In this document: positions 17,290 through 25,736 of the stretch, one piece after another
Layout of the letters: the number at the start of each line of letters is the position of its first letter
Numbering within the stretch: position 1 is the first letter of the stretch
From: Pullulanibacillus sp. KACC 23026
GTDB taxonomy: Bacteria > Bacillota > Bacilli > Bacillales > Sporolactobacillaceae
Reading direction: 5' to 3'
DNA: 64,000 nucleotides
Assembly: GCF_029094525.1 (NCBI RefSeq)
Contig: NZ_CP119107.1
Coordinates: 744,001-808,000 of the forward strand
Program-made: the position numbers and the translations under genes
The notes under the pieces: model-generated
Seen by the model: the letters and a program-made list of their open reading frames with translations, nothing else
The model's database searches: none
Told to the model about the DNA's origin: nothing

Positions 17290-17985
17290 TATAGTAATGT
17301 GGAAGGTATGCTGCCAGCTATTTTGTCTGCCAAAAGACAAGGTTTTAAGGTTCTGTATGTCCCTCCCTTATTAGATGTTCCAATTCATAGGATTAAACGG
17401 ATTGAAAGTCGATTTGTTCATTCAATAGAAGACGTGATCGAGTCCTTTTCGGGGCAACTGTCGACATTTCAGTTCTCGCACGTTCCCTCTTCTTCAGAAC
17501 TGCCATCTTCCTCATTTAGAAAGATTTTAAACTCATGAGCGGGCATGAACAAGCAAAGTGGGCTTTGGAACTTTCCGCTGCGGGTGGGCACAATGTGTTG
17601 ATGTCTGGACCACCTGGTTGTGGTAAGCGTTTGTTATCAGAATGCTATCCCTCTTTATTACCAAACCTATCACCAGAGGAACAATTTGAAGTGCTTTCTA
17701 TTTACCAATTAGCGGGTGTATCCATTCCAGCACCGCATTTCGCATTTACCCCCTTATCGATCCCCTCATCATTCGGCCTTTTCTGTCGCTTTAATCGGTG
17801 GAGGGTCTCATCCAAGCCAGGTGAAGTGTCACTTGCCCATCGAGATGTCTTATTTTTAGATGAGATGGGGGAATTTCCTAATTGAACCTTAGATATGCAG
17901 AGGCAACCGATTGAAACTGGAAGGGTTACGATAAGCCGAGCCACTGCTACCGTCATGTATCACTCATAACAATCATCGTTACTCA
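17290..17985 (+). pseudogene. Remnant of comM/yifB Mg-chelatase-like ATPase
   Basis: YifB/ComM proteins are AAA+ ATPases linked to processing of incoming DNA. Pieces in order: NVEGMLPAILSAKRQGFKVLYVP and IHRIKRIESRFVHSIEDVIE from the N-terminal Lon-like domain; HEQAKWALELSAAGGHNVLMSGPPGCGKR with Walker A, in another frame from 17535; HRDVLFLDEMGEFPN with Walker B; then RQPIETGRVTISRATATVMY after a stop codon. The usual protein has about 500 residues; start, end and parts of the middle are missing and at least two frameshifts or stops are present. Non-functional. It lies beside the comK remnant. Confidence 0.8.
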
Positions 17986-18199
17986 TTTTTTCGACTTCCA
18001 TCAATAAAAATTTTCTATTTCCGACTTGGATGTATGAATGCCCTAGACAGAATTGCCTTTTTTTATTTGTTCTTATTCAACTCTTATAGGTTCCATCTAC
18101 ATCACCGACTTTGATTTGTTTGCTTTCATGATAAGTTAATGGGGAGTGTCTTTCATCACTTGAAGCGAATTCGTCCCTATTGTTAGGCTTTAAGAGAAT

Positions 18200-18505
18200 C
18201 TAACTATACAAAGCGCTGTTCGGTGCAATTGTTTTCAAGAATAGGATACGAGATGGATAATTCGAGAGGGTCTTGTCCGTTTTTGAAGTAGACAAGTGAG
18301 TGGTTGGCTTTACTAGGATGAGGTTTAATCTGGCGGACGTGCTGGTAGAAGATCCAGTGGGAATTATACAGGGTGGGTGAGAGGGTAGGAAAGGCGTAAA
18401 TCCCTTTGTTAGGCACAAAATAGGGATCGGGACCTTCGCTTGTCACCGCTTTGATGGATCACCGCCATGCGCCTTCCATCATAAGTTGACTCACCAGGGG
18501 GGAGG
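18200..18505 (-). pseudogene. comK remnant
   Basis: PNKGIYAFPTLSPTLYNSHWI, YQHVRQIKPHPSKANHSLVYF and DPLELSISYPILENN are nearly the same as in the comK gene at 2332, and DNA similarity continues to about 18505. A one-base deletion near 18437 shifts the frame, and the N-terminal third is absent. The copy ends at the same truncated C-terminus as the intact short comK, so the shortening predates the duplication. Confidence 0.85.
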
Positions 18506-18745
18506 AGAAAATTAATAGGAAACGCGGCCATGTAAGTTATGTTAGTTGGAGCACTGCTCATGTCTCCATTTTTTTTTACTTGTCTAGATTATTTCTTTAT
18601 TCGCTTTTAAATTTGGTATAGTGAAAGTAAACCTAAGCTCTATTAGTAGTAGCGTATCAGGGCAAGCTAGTAATGTGAAGGATCGGTATACATAAATGAG
18701 AGTCGTTTGTTGCGTTAAAAATCTTTATGTTAAGAGGAATTAAAA
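18506..18745. other. Intergenic stretch before the MurG-like gene
   Basis: No gene seen. AT-rich, with no dispersed repeat. Confidence 0.35.
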
Positions 18746-19834
18746 ATGAAAAAGATTGCTTATTATATTTCAGATTATGGATTTGGTCATGGGGCAAGAA
18801 GTGTGGCTGTCATTCGTCGTTTACTTGAATGGTCTAAGGATGTTCACCTAACCGTTTGTACGTCTTATAGTTTGCCTTTTATCAAACGGTCCTTAGGGGA
18901 TGATAACCAGCAAGTGGGCTATCGACATGTTGAGAATGATATCGGTTTTCGTTTGCTGCCAAACAGTGTGCTGCCGGATGTGGAGGGCTTTCGAGAAGAC
19001 TATTTTAACTATATTGAGCGCTCCTCGAGTTATATTGAACAAGAAAAGCAGTTTTTACTAGAAAACGAGATTGACCTTGTCATAGGGGATATCCCGCCAT
19101 TTCCGTTTGTTGCGGCTAAAGAGGCAAACATCCCAAGCATCGGCATCTCGAATTTTTCATGGTATACCGTGTATAAAGACTGGCTTTCACCAAGTGACTT
19201 GTCGGTGTCAAAGGAAGCCTATGAATGTATGGATCTGTTTATAGAGTTGGCGGGCAGTCAGGAGCCTCATTGGGGGAAATCGGAGCCCGTTCAAGTGGAT
19301 TTCTTCTCACGACATATTGATCAAGAGCGTGTAAGCGATATAAGAAAACAAATAGACCCAACCGGAACTAAGCACATTGTTTATTTTGGCTTAGGAATGA
19401 AGATTCAAGTGGACCTCTTGCAGAACTTGCCTATTTGGCAAAGCCCCAATTGTTTGTTTATAGTGGCTAGTAATGCGGCGATTGAAGGCGATCATGTATT
19501 CAAGATACCTATTGAGGATACAGAAACCCAGAATTATATTGCGGCAGCTGATCTAGTTATTTCAAAGCCAGGATGGGGGACGCTCAGTGAGGCGATTCAA
19601 GGACATGTGCCGCTTCTCATCATCAACCGGTCGACTATGATTGAGGATCAAAACAATATCCGCTTGCTTCAAGACCGAGACCGTTGCGCCCTTATTAATT
19701 GGGAGGACTTTAAGCAGTTTACTTTGACTGACACGTTCTTGGCTGAAGTGAAGCAACAGGCTCACATACAGACAGCAGACGGTGAACAAGAACTTGACAA
19801 GATTGCGAAAACAGTCACGGGATGGCTGAAGTGA
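18746..19834 (+). CDS. MurG-like glycosyltransferase (GT-B fold)
   Basis: A 362-residue soluble protein. The start IAYYISDYGFGHGARSVAVIRRL is the glycine-rich acceptor loop seen in MurG-like and L-arabinokinase-N-terminal-like proteins. IGDIPPFPFVAAKEANIPSIGISNFSW follows, and the C-terminal half ends with AAADLVISKPGWGTLSEAIQGHVPLLIINR, the donor-sugar site (KPGxGTxSE). AGAGGAATT precedes the ATG. No other cell-wall gene adjoins it. A short degraded relative of its C-terminus is at 39575-39640. The TGA stop is the start of an R1 element. Sugar donor unknown. Confidence 0.8.
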   Translation: MKKIAYYISDYGFGHGARSVAVIRRLLEWSKDVHLTVCTSYSLPFIKRSLGDDNQQVGYRHVENDIGFRLLPNSVLPDVEGFREDYFNYIERSSSYIEQEKQFLLENEIDLVIGDIPPFPFVAAKEANIPSIGISNFSWYTVYKDWLSPSDLSVSKEAYECMDLFIELAGSQEPHWGKSEPVQVDFFSRHIDQERVSDIRKQIDPTGTKHIVYFGLGMKIQVDLLQNLPIWQSPNCLFIVASNAAIEGDHVFKIPIEDTETQNYIAAADLVISKPGWGTLSEAIQGHVPLLIINRSTMIEDQNNIRLLQDRDRCALINWEDFKQFTLTDTFLAEVKQQAHIQTADGEQELDKIAKTVTGWLK

Positions 19835-19860
19835 AACGCGGGGACGGTTCTTGCGTTTCA
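19832..19860 (+). repeat. R1 palindromic repeat overlapping stop codon
   Basis: TGAAACGCGGGGACGG then TTCTTGCGTTTCA; its TGA is the stop of the MurG-like gene. Confidence 0.85.
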
Positions 19861-20136
19861 CGAGTAGGCTTCAATAGTAAGACCCGCTTAAGCTTCAATC
19901 GCGGTGCGGATTGCACTCCCAATTAAGTTGTTATTTTAAGTTCCTCTCCCAAAACTGAACACGTTACTTTTGATATGTTAATTTACTTGTTATTTATAAT
20001 GCTGATTTTTCGGTGTTATTTGGATTTTACCGGGCGTTTTGGAATTTTATGTAAAGCATTAGAGAATGTGAAGGTTTGCACTTAAAGAATAGGTTTAGAG
20101 GAAGAAATATTATAATAATTTTAAAGGGGAAATTTA

Positions 20137-20586
20137 ATGAGTAATGAAAAGGTAAGAATTGAAGGGTTAGACTCAGAAAACTGGTACGAGTGTTGTGCAT
20201 TAGAAGTATCCGAAGAACAAAGGGATTTTATCGAATCAAACGCTATTTCAATTGCACAGTCTAAATTTGAATCAACGCTTAAGCCTTATGCTATTTATTT
20301 CGAAGATCAAATTGCAGGGTTTTTAATGTTTAATTCAGTTCCAGAAGAATTGGATGGTTATTGGATTTATAGAATAATGGTTGATAAAAAGTACCAAGGC
20401 AAAGGTATTGGTAAAGCGGCAACCGAGTTGATGATCTCTGAAATGGCTAAGTTGCCAAATGTAAATAAAATTGTAGTGGGTTATCATCCAGAAAACCAAG
20501 GAGCACATAAACTTTATCAAAGTCTCGGTTTTATTGATGAAGGTGAAAGATTCGGAAAAGAAATGGCAGTCATCAAATACTTATGA
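20137..20586 (+). CDS. GNAT acetyltransferase, diamine/polyamine type
   Basis: A 149-residue acetyl-CoA-dependent N-acetyltransferase. MVDKKYQGKGIGKAATELMI holds the acetyl-CoA loop (Q-x-x-G-x-G/A), and the end NQGAHKLYQSLGFIDEGERFG is typical of the spermine/diamine acetyltransferase branch (BltD/PaiA-like). AAAGGGGAAA precedes the ATG. It stands alone between repeats. Polyamine as substrate is inference from family resemblance. Confidence 0.82.
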   Translation: MSNEKVRIEGLDSENWYECCALEVSEEQRDFIESNAISIAQSKFESTLKPYAIYFEDQIAGFLMFNSVPEELDGYWIYRIMVDKKYQGKGIGKAATELMISEMAKLPNVNKIVVGYHPENQGAHKLYQSLGFIDEGERFGKEMAVIKYL

Positions 20587-21031
20587 TGGACTGTGCCTGT
20601 CACCTCCCGAATCGTGATCGTGTTTTTAAAAAAAGAGCTTTTTATTAAAGTGATTTTTGATGTGGGTGGTGAATTAAAAAGATTTCAATCTGATTCATTG
20701 TTATTCGGTAAAAAACTTTATAGAAATGATCACCATTCTTCGGTCAACAGGCATTTTTTTAATAAGAACATGTCGACCAGGAATGTCAATTGAGAAATCC
20801 TGTTTTGTGAAATAGAATTGAATGGTTTCCTTTAAGTAAGCGGCTATTGGTGGAGTTCAATGCTATCTCTCCAACGATCTAAAGCGACTAAGGAAGTAAT
20901 AGCTGATTTTCTCCATCCTATTTTCATGTGTTAGTTCTCTAACATTTATTTATGTCTTCTTCTGTTAGTATTGGATTGTTTTCATTTAAGGCTGCCATTA
21001 ATTGCTTTTCCTCTTCCGGGTCTGTCACTTA
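20587..21031. other. Intergenic stretch with R2 repeat and a gene scrap
   Basis: An R2 copy (GTGCCTGTCACCTCCCGAA) lies at 20593-20612. On the minus strand, 21030 to 20938 reads TDPEEEKQLMAALNENNPI followed by LTEEDINKC and a stop, a 30-codon piece that looks like the end of a lost gene. It abuts toxin locus 2 and seems to have replaced that toxin's leader. Confidence 0.4.
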
Positions 21032-21139
21032 ATGACGGCAAATGAAGTTTTAACTATTGTATTAACAGCGCTAACTTTTGAGGCTGTTTATACCGCAACG
21101 ATTGTTGCCATTGTCGTCGCAATAACAAAAAAGAAATAG
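21032..21139 (+). CDS. Putative holin-like type I toxin, locus 2
   Basis: A 35-residue peptide with one hydrophobic helix (VYTATIVAIVVAI) and a TKKK end, same type as locus 1. Unlike locus 1 there is no ribosome-binding site before the ATG (upstream TCTGTCACTTA), and the upstream DNA is the end of another gene on the opposite strand, so the toxin leader was probably lost. The downstream half (shared inverted repeat, antitoxin stem, promoter) is intact. Confidence 0.65.
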   Translation: MTANEVLTIVLTALTFEAVYTATIVAIVVAITKKK

Positions 21140-21262
21140 CCACCCATAGCTTGACCGCTAGGTGACTATTTCTGTAGTAACTAAAAAGGTCAGTCGCCTC
21201 TTGCTGCGACATGTTAGTTGCAACCGACTGAGTGTTCACAGCACTCAGTCACTTTTTATTCT
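21130..21262 (-). ncRNA. Predicted antisense antitoxin RNA, locus 2
   Basis: Counterpart of the locus 1 RNA: stem GACTGAGTG/CACTCAGTC (21226-21250), inverted repeat AGAAATAG/CTATTTCT over the toxin end. Stem bases differ from locus 1 by a compensated change (GCG/CGC against GTG/CAC), which supports a folded RNA. Confidence 0.6.
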
Positions 21263-21268
21263 ATGATT

Positions 21269-21297
21269 ATTATAAAAAAGATATCCATTAAAATCAA
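21269..21297 (-). promoter_or_regulatory. Antitoxin RNA promoter, locus 2
   Basis: Minus strand TTGATT, 17 bases, TATAAT, as at locus 1. Confidence 0.75.
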
Positions 21298-21350
21298 CTG
21301 TAGGTAAATTATGATGACTCTCTCTATTAAAAAAGAGGGCATGTAGGTTG

Positions 21351-21371
21351 GTGCCTGTCACCACCCGATTA
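21351..21371 (+). repeat. R2 dispersed repeat
   Basis: TTGGTGCCTGTCACCACCCG. It sits at the broken end of the transposase fragment. Confidence 0.7.
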
Positions 21372-21602
21372 GCCACGTCAACCATTGGCTGAAGCCTTGA
21401 ACGACTGGCCCAATCCAACCACTCTTCAAAATACAACCCAGCGATTGATCGATTGGTAATCCATACTTTTTGTAGGAGCAGTTTTAGACGGTAAGCACGA
21501 CCCGTTTTTAACTCCATGTCCTTCAGTTTAATCATTTTTTCTTGTTGCTTTTCAGGGAGGTTCCCTTGATTCTTTAACCAAAGGAAGCGTTTTAAAGGCT
21601 CG
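21372..21602 (-). mobile_element. ISL3-family transposase fragment
   Basis: Read on the minus strand: EPLKRFLWLKNQGNLPEKQQ, then KMIKLKDMELKTGRAYRLKL and LYFEEWLDWASRSRLQPMVD. This is the late DDE-domain part of ISL3 (IS204/IS1001/IS1165) transposases, whose relatives read KRF.WLKN...L..KQ..AYR.K and W..WA..SRL.P. About 77 residues remain of roughly 400. One end meets an R2 repeat, the other is fused to the LCP copy 2 remnant, so this element probably caused that rearrangement. No terminal repeats were found. Confidence 0.7.
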
Positions 21603-22175
21603 TTTTCCTTGTGGCTGCAGCCATTGGGTTTGAGGTTTACCAGCTAAAGCCGTCCAATCATTTCAAATCAGTACCTGTTGTTTCTTCGGGGAAAAGTACT
21701 GGTAAAACAAGTACAAATCAGCAAAGCAGTAAAAAGCAGTCAACTAATCCAAAAGACCTTGCCTTTAATGTGTTAATCATGGGTTCTGATGCACGTCCCG
21801 GTGATAAGATCGGTCATTCCGACAGCATGCTGTTGGCACATGTTGATTTAGGCAAGAACAAAATCAATGTGGTAAGTATTCCGCGTGTCTACTTAGATGG
21901 TTACGCCTATACAAAACTGACAAGCGTTCAGTATATTCTACAGGCTAAAAATGGTCCGAAGCAAGGAATAGAAGGTGCCGTCAATACGATTAGTAAACTG
22001 ACAGGTGTCCCAATCAATTATTAGGCAGAAACGAATTTTGGTGGCCTTCAATCGATGGTGGATGCGGTTGGTGGAATCAATTTGGATGTACCGGAGACCA
22101 TTAAAATCAACAATAAAGTCATTCAGGCAGGCAATCATTTTGTTAACGGTACCATGGCTTTGGCGATTGCTGTTT
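21603..22175 (+). pseudogene. LCP family pseudogene, copy 2
   Basis: Nearly the same DNA as the LCP genes at 763 and 36541, but it begins inside the membrane helix where the transposase fragment ends. It has a nine-base deletion near 21888 removing the Asp-Thr-Arg of PRDTRVYL, a TAT-to-TAG change at 22022-22024, and stops abruptly at GCGATTGC (about 22171). It has no start, anchor or C-terminal third and is dead. Confidence 0.9.
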
Positions 22176-22201
22176 TATTTTGATTTTCCAGATGATTATG
22201 G

Positions 22202-22230
22202 TGAAACGCGGGGACGGATCTTGCGTTTCA
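22202..22230 (+). repeat. R1 palindromic repeat
   Basis: TGAAACGCGGGGACGG then ATCTTGCGTTTCA, shortly after the LCP remnant. Confidence 0.85.
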
Positions 22231-22747
22231 TAAGAAGGGTTCAATAGAAAGCCACGCCTATCAAAATAAGTCGTTCCGATTATAAGAATTCGCAGTAATG
22301 ACTACCAGTATAATAAGCAGACAAAAGTTTGGGGGAGGGTGAGTTGATAAATAAGCGGAGAATTTCCCCTTAATTAAGAAATAGTGCTGAAAATAGCCTA
22401 AATAGAAGGAATAATTCCGCCTATTGGCTCCAGAAAGCGTGGATAGGAGGTATTTTGACCTGCTTAACCGGAAAAACTCCGCTTATATACACGCACTTGA
22501 GCTCGATTCTGCTGTTTAACAGGAAATTCTCCGCCTATTTTTGGTCGCGACCTCATTTTGGTAGCGTCAAACATGTCTTGCCCACCAATTTTGGGTCACG
22601 TCTCGTTGATTTTCGTGGGAAAGGGTGTCTGGTCCCACCAGCTTTGCGAACAGTTACCTATAAATTGAAAATACCCAAAAAAGTTGAATGAGAGAAAGGA
22701 CTGTTAGAAGTGAATCGAAGCTTTATTTTATAGGGTAAACATAAGAA
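22231..22747. other. Intergenic stretch with degenerate short repeats
   Basis: No gene. Four related blocks occur: AAGCGGAGAATTTCCCCTTA (22351), inverted relative to GGAATAATTCCGCCTATT (22408), CGGAAAAACTCCGCTTATA (22469) and GGAAATTCTCCGCCTATTT (22522). The CCGCCTATTT motif echoes the unit of the tandem array at 37920, so this may be a worn relative. Confidence 0.45.
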
Positions 22748-22806
22748 TTGACAGCAAATGATTTTTTTACTATTATATGTTCAAATGTTTAAACGTTTAA
22801 TCAATC
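22748..22806 (+). promoter_or_regulatory. Promoter and candidate ArsR operator
   Basis: TTGACA (22748), 17 bases, TATTAT (22771-22776), followed by the near-palindrome TTCAAATGTTTAAACGTTTA overlapping the start of transcription, a typical place for an ArsR-family repressor. Confidence 0.65.
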
Positions 22807-22941
22807 GAAAAATAGATGTAAAACTTATATTTGCGGCTAACTTCCTACTAAGGAGTTTAGCGGCAAAACGCGCAAGGTCCGTTGCAAGATAACTTTCTGT
22901 ATATTTAGTTTCAAAAAACTTTAAACAAAGGATGAATGAGG

Positions 22942-23247
22942 ATGGGGCAGCAAGCGGTGGATGTATTTAGGAAATGTATTCCCTTATTTAATGCACTAAG
23001 TGACACGGCAAGGCAGGATATTATTCTGTTGTTAGCTGAACATGAACGGTTAAGTGTCAATGAAATTGCAGAACAATCCAACCTTTCGCGTCCAGCCATT
23101 TCTCACCATTTAAAAATCATGCGTGACAATGAACTGGTTAGGATAGAACAAAAAGGAACACAAAGGTATTACTCGCTTTCCTTAACGAATAGCGTTGAGA
23201 AATTAAAGCAGTTGATCGAGATCGTAGAGAAAGAATGTATCCAATAG
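22942..23247 (+). CDS. ArsR family winged-helix regulator
   Basis: A 101-residue repressor: KCIPLFNALSDTARQDIILLL, LSVNEIAEQSNLSRPAISHHLKIM as recognition helix-turn-helix, and the wing ELVRIEQKGTQRYYSL. No CxC metal-binding pair is seen in the recognition helix, so it is not a classical arsenic or cadmium sensor. ATG 22942 is about nine bases from AAAGGA; an ATG at 22936 is also possible. It precedes the oxidoreductase gene by about 145 bases on the same strand and probably controls it and itself. The signal is unknown. Confidence 0.9.
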   Translation: MGQQAVDVFRKCIPLFNALSDTARQDIILLLAEHERLSVNEIAEQSNLSRPAISHHLKIMRDNELVRIEQKGTQRYYSLSLTNSVEKLKQLIEIVEKECIQ

Positions 23248-23392
23248 AACTTGCTAATACGAGCGTCATGTTATAGGCTCAGACCATTCAGTGAAAGACA
23301 GGTTTTGTAAAAGTAGTAGATGGTTGGAATTTAGTGAAAGGGGAAATTCGATGAAGTATAGAAACAGGTCAATTAAAGAGGAGATAACGTTT

Positions 23393-24391
23393 ATGAAAGC
23401 CATGATTATTGAAAAATATGGGAAGGTGCCACTTAAGCTCGCTGACATGCCCATACCTCCCATTGGAGAAAAGGATGTCTTAGTAGAAATAGTGGCTGCA
23501 AGTATTAATCCGGTTGATTTTAAAATAAGAGATGGCAAAGTGAAGATGCTGACTAAATACCATATGCCACTTATTATGGGGAATGACTTTTCAGGTGTAG
23601 TCAAACAAGTAGGAAAAGGGGTAAAGAAGTTTAAGGTAGGAGATGAACTATACGGTAGAGCTAGTAAGGGGAGAATTGGAACTTTTGCAGAGTATATTGC
23701 AATCGACGAAGAGGCCGTTGCTTTAAAGCCTAAAAATTTATCCTTTGAGGAAGCTGCCTCTATTCCTTTAGTTGGACTCACTTCTTATCAAGCCTTACAT
23801 GATGTTTTACAGTTATCACCTGGGGAAAAAGTGTTAATTCAAGCTGGATCAGGCGGCATCGGTACCTTTGCTATACAGCTTGCTAAAGCAATGGGAGTGT
23901 ATGTGGCAACAACCACAAGCAAAGCCGGGTATGAACTGGTCAAGTCACTTGGAGCAGATCAGATTATTGATTATAAGAAAGAACCGTTTGATGAGATGCT
24001 GCACAATTATGATGGGGTATACGATACAATCGGTGGGGAAACGTTGGAAAAAGCATTTAAAATAGTGAAACCAGGAGGACAAGTTGTTTCGATCTCCGGC
24101 CTGCCAAACGCCCGTTTTGGAATGGAATATGGATCAGGCTTCTTTAAAACCAACTTATTTCGACTGATTACTCGCCATCTAACGAAATTGGAAAAACAAT
24201 ACAATGTGACATACACGTTTCTATTTATGAAACCAAGTGGTGAACAGTTAGAAATCATTACGGAGTTAATTGAATCGGGAAAAATTAAGCCTGTCATTGA
24301 TCGAATCTACCCATTTGAGGAAGCACAAAAAGCTTTGGATTACTCAGAAGCAGGCCGGGCAAAAGGAAAAGTTATATTGAAAATAAAATGA
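23393..24391 (+). CDS. Zinc-independent NADP-dependent alcohol dehydrogenase / quinone oxidoreductase
   Basis: A 332-residue medium-chain reductase. The GroES-like half has MKAMIIEKYGKVPLKLADMP and INPVDFKIRDGKV; the Rossmann half has VLIQAGSGGIGTFAIQLAKAMG (AxxGGxG) and ends FEEAQKALDYSEAGRAKGKV. No zinc-ligand cysteines, as in quinone-reductase-like members. ATG 23393 behind AGAGGAGAT is preferred since the family starts with MKA; ATG 23351, with AAAGGGG upstream, would add 14 residues. It follows the ArsR gene and likely handles a reactive carbonyl or quinone. Confidence 0.88.
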   Translation: MKAMIIEKYGKVPLKLADMPIPPIGEKDVLVEIVAASINPVDFKIRDGKVKMLTKYHMPLIMGNDFSGVVKQVGKGVKKFKVGDELYGRASKGRIGTFAEYIAIDEEAVALKPKNLSFEEAASIPLVGLTSYQALHDVLQLSPGEKVLIQAGSGGIGTFAIQLAKAMGVYVATTTSKAGYELVKSLGADQIIDYKKEPFDEMLHNYDGVYDTIGGETLEKAFKIVKPGGQVVSISGLPNARFGMEYGSGFFKTNLFRLITRHLTKLEKQYNVTYTFLFMKPSGEQLEIITELIESGKIKPVIDRIYPFEEAQKALDYSEAGRAKGKVILKIK

Positions 24392-24877
24392 TATAGGGAG
24401 AACCCTTCCTAAGAGAGGTGACTGAATTCAGGCTATAAAGCACCTCGTTTTGACCACTTTAATGGCATGGCGATACGTTTTTTGGACTAGAGTGCCGGAC
24501 AGGTCAATAACTAAAATGACAGAAATTGAACCTATTTACTGTCAAAAGAGGAGGACAGCTTGTATCGTCAACTTTTGGACGAAATAGCTTAATAGTTTTA
24601 AAGCGATGGGGCTAGTTGCAAAAGGGCGTGGGACTGGTCGTGCAGTCCTTTTAGTTGCTTGGCGGCAGTTGCAGCAGCATTCGTAGAAAAGAAGGCGAAC
24701 GAACTTCTCTGCACTTGTGTCGGTGATCAAATCGGCAACATGACAAGGTGAAAGGGCAGATTTGAGGCGTTGAGGCTCGAAGAAAGGATTCATTGGTAGA
24801 AAGGACAGAGGCTATTCTTTGTTTTATCCTTCACTTACCGCGGAATAAGGAAGACCGGTCTGGAAAGTGAATGGGTT
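24392..24877. other. Intergenic stretch without a convincing gene
   Basis: About 490 bases. Open stretches exist on both strands but lack ribosome sites and known motifs. GC is higher than in the flanking intergenic DNA, so it may be eroded coding sequence. Confidence 0.35.
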
Positions 24878-25381
24878 ATGGAAGAGCTTCAGTCTTTTGA
24901 GCAAGTGGTGAAGGCCTTTGAGCCGTTGATTAAGAAAACGATTCGTTATGCAGGGCTTCAGAAGGATTATGAGGATGCCTTTCAAATGGGGATGATTGCT
25001 TTATGGGAGGCCTATAAAAGCTTTGATCCGCTGAAAGGTTATTTCCCGGCGCATGCAAAAGCGCTTGTATATGGAAAACTCTTAACCTATAAAAGGAAAG
25101 AGAAGACCTACAACGAGCGCTATTCCTTGAATTCGAGTGAACTTGAAACGGATAACATCGCGCCGCCACCTGCATGGCAGCTTTCGCTTGAACTCGATCA
25201 ATTTGGACTTAGTGAACGCGAGCGCTGCTGGCTTCTCTCCGTGTTTGAAGCTGGCTTATCCACTAAAGAAATCTCCCAAACGTATAACGTCTCAGAAAAC
25301 ACCGTCCGCACATGGAAAAAAGGAGCCGTCCGCAAGCTGAAGAAACAAGGCAGAGAAAAGGTCTACTTGGAGCAGAAATGA
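24878..25381 (+). CDS. RNA polymerase sigma factor, sigma-70 family
   Basis: A 167-residue sigma factor. Region 2 is YEDAFQMGMIALWEAYKSFDPLKGYFPAHAKALVYGKL (about 26-63), with the -10-binding and core-binding parts. Region 4 is LSERERCWLLSVFEAGLSTKEISQTYNVSENTVRTWKKGAVRKLKKQ (about 112-158). It resembles the small sigma factors of Bacillus (SigO/phage-like type) more than ECF factors with anti-sigma partners; no anti-sigma gene is adjacent. GGAAAGTG is the only site before the ATG. The TGA stop is the start of an R1 element. Confidence 0.85.
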   Translation: MEELQSFEQVVKAFEPLIKKTIRYAGLQKDYEDAFQMGMIALWEAYKSFDPLKGYFPAHAKALVYGKLLTYKRKEKTYNERYSLNSSELETDNIAPPPAWQLSLELDQFGLSERERCWLLSVFEAGLSTKEISQTYNVSENTVRTWKKGAVRKLKKQGREKVYLEQK

Positions 25382-25425
25382 AACGCGGGGAACGAATGAA
25401 ACGCGGGGACGGTTCTCGCGTTTCA
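25379..25425 (+). repeat. R1 repeat with a partial tandem copy, overlapping stop codon
   Basis: The first half-copy TGAAACGCGGGGAACGAA supplies the sigma-factor stop; a complete copy (TGAAACGCGGGGACGG to CGCGTTTCA) follows at 25397-25425. Confidence 0.85.
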
Positions 25426-25518
25426 CTTTTTAGCAGAAAGTTGGAAGTAAGATACTTAGGTACCTTGAGAACGCGGCGGCTTTGTCCTTCTGCTTACCGT
25501 TCTAATAGGATGGATCAT

Positions 25519-25548
25519 TAAGCACCCCCAAGTTATTGGGGGTGCTTC
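25519..25548. terminator. Strong hairpin after the sigma-factor gene
   Basis: TTAAGCACCCCCAA pairs with TTGGGGGTGCTT around GTTA. There is little T run on the + strand; read on the minus strand it ends in TTAATG. Confidence 0.6.
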
Positions 25549-25579
25549 AACATGTCATTACGAGGGGAAAGGATTGGTA

Positions 25580-25608
25580 TTGTCTTTTTACTGAATCGGT
25601 GTTATAGT
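25580..25608 (+). promoter_or_regulatory. Promoter of candidate small RNA, copy 1
   Basis: TTGTCT, 17 bases, TATAGT. The expected start of transcription is near 25615, just before the conserved block. Confidence 0.65.
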
Positions 25609-25614
25609 GGGTGA

Positions 25615-25736
25615 GCGATGAGCTGATTGCATAAGTCGAGATTGACGCGCCTTTCTTAGGCAAGCACAAATGTGGAGTGCTGTCTCTCGCCGCAATATAT
25701 AACGCATAAAAGACGTCCATTATGGGCGTCTTTTTA
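25615..25736 (+). ncRNA. Candidate structured small RNA, copy 1
   Basis: About 120 bases bracketed by its own promoter and a terminator (AAGACGTCC/GGGCGTCTTTTT). Conserved blocks shared with 53902-54027: GAGCTGATTGCATAAGTCGA, ATTGACGCG, TGTGGAGT, GTCTCTC and CCGCAATATATAACGCA. Small local stems (GCCT/AGGC, AGCAC/GTGCT) are possible, and TTGC near the start can pair with GCAA near the end. No open frame is shared by both copies. It does not match a riboswitch consensus known to me. Confidence 0.6.

Noticed and set aside
22455-22691. 78-aa frame before the ArsR gene
   Set aside because: Overlaps degenerate repeats, no ribosome site, low-complexity composition.
24542-24793. 83-aa minus-strand frame before the sigma gene
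   Set aside because: No ribosome site and no recognised motif; possibly worn DNA of another gene.
25615-25736. Known riboswitch (c-di-GMP, fluoride, ydaO, T-box and others considered)
   Set aside because: None of the conserved cores that I know is present, and no gene follows downstream as a regulated target.
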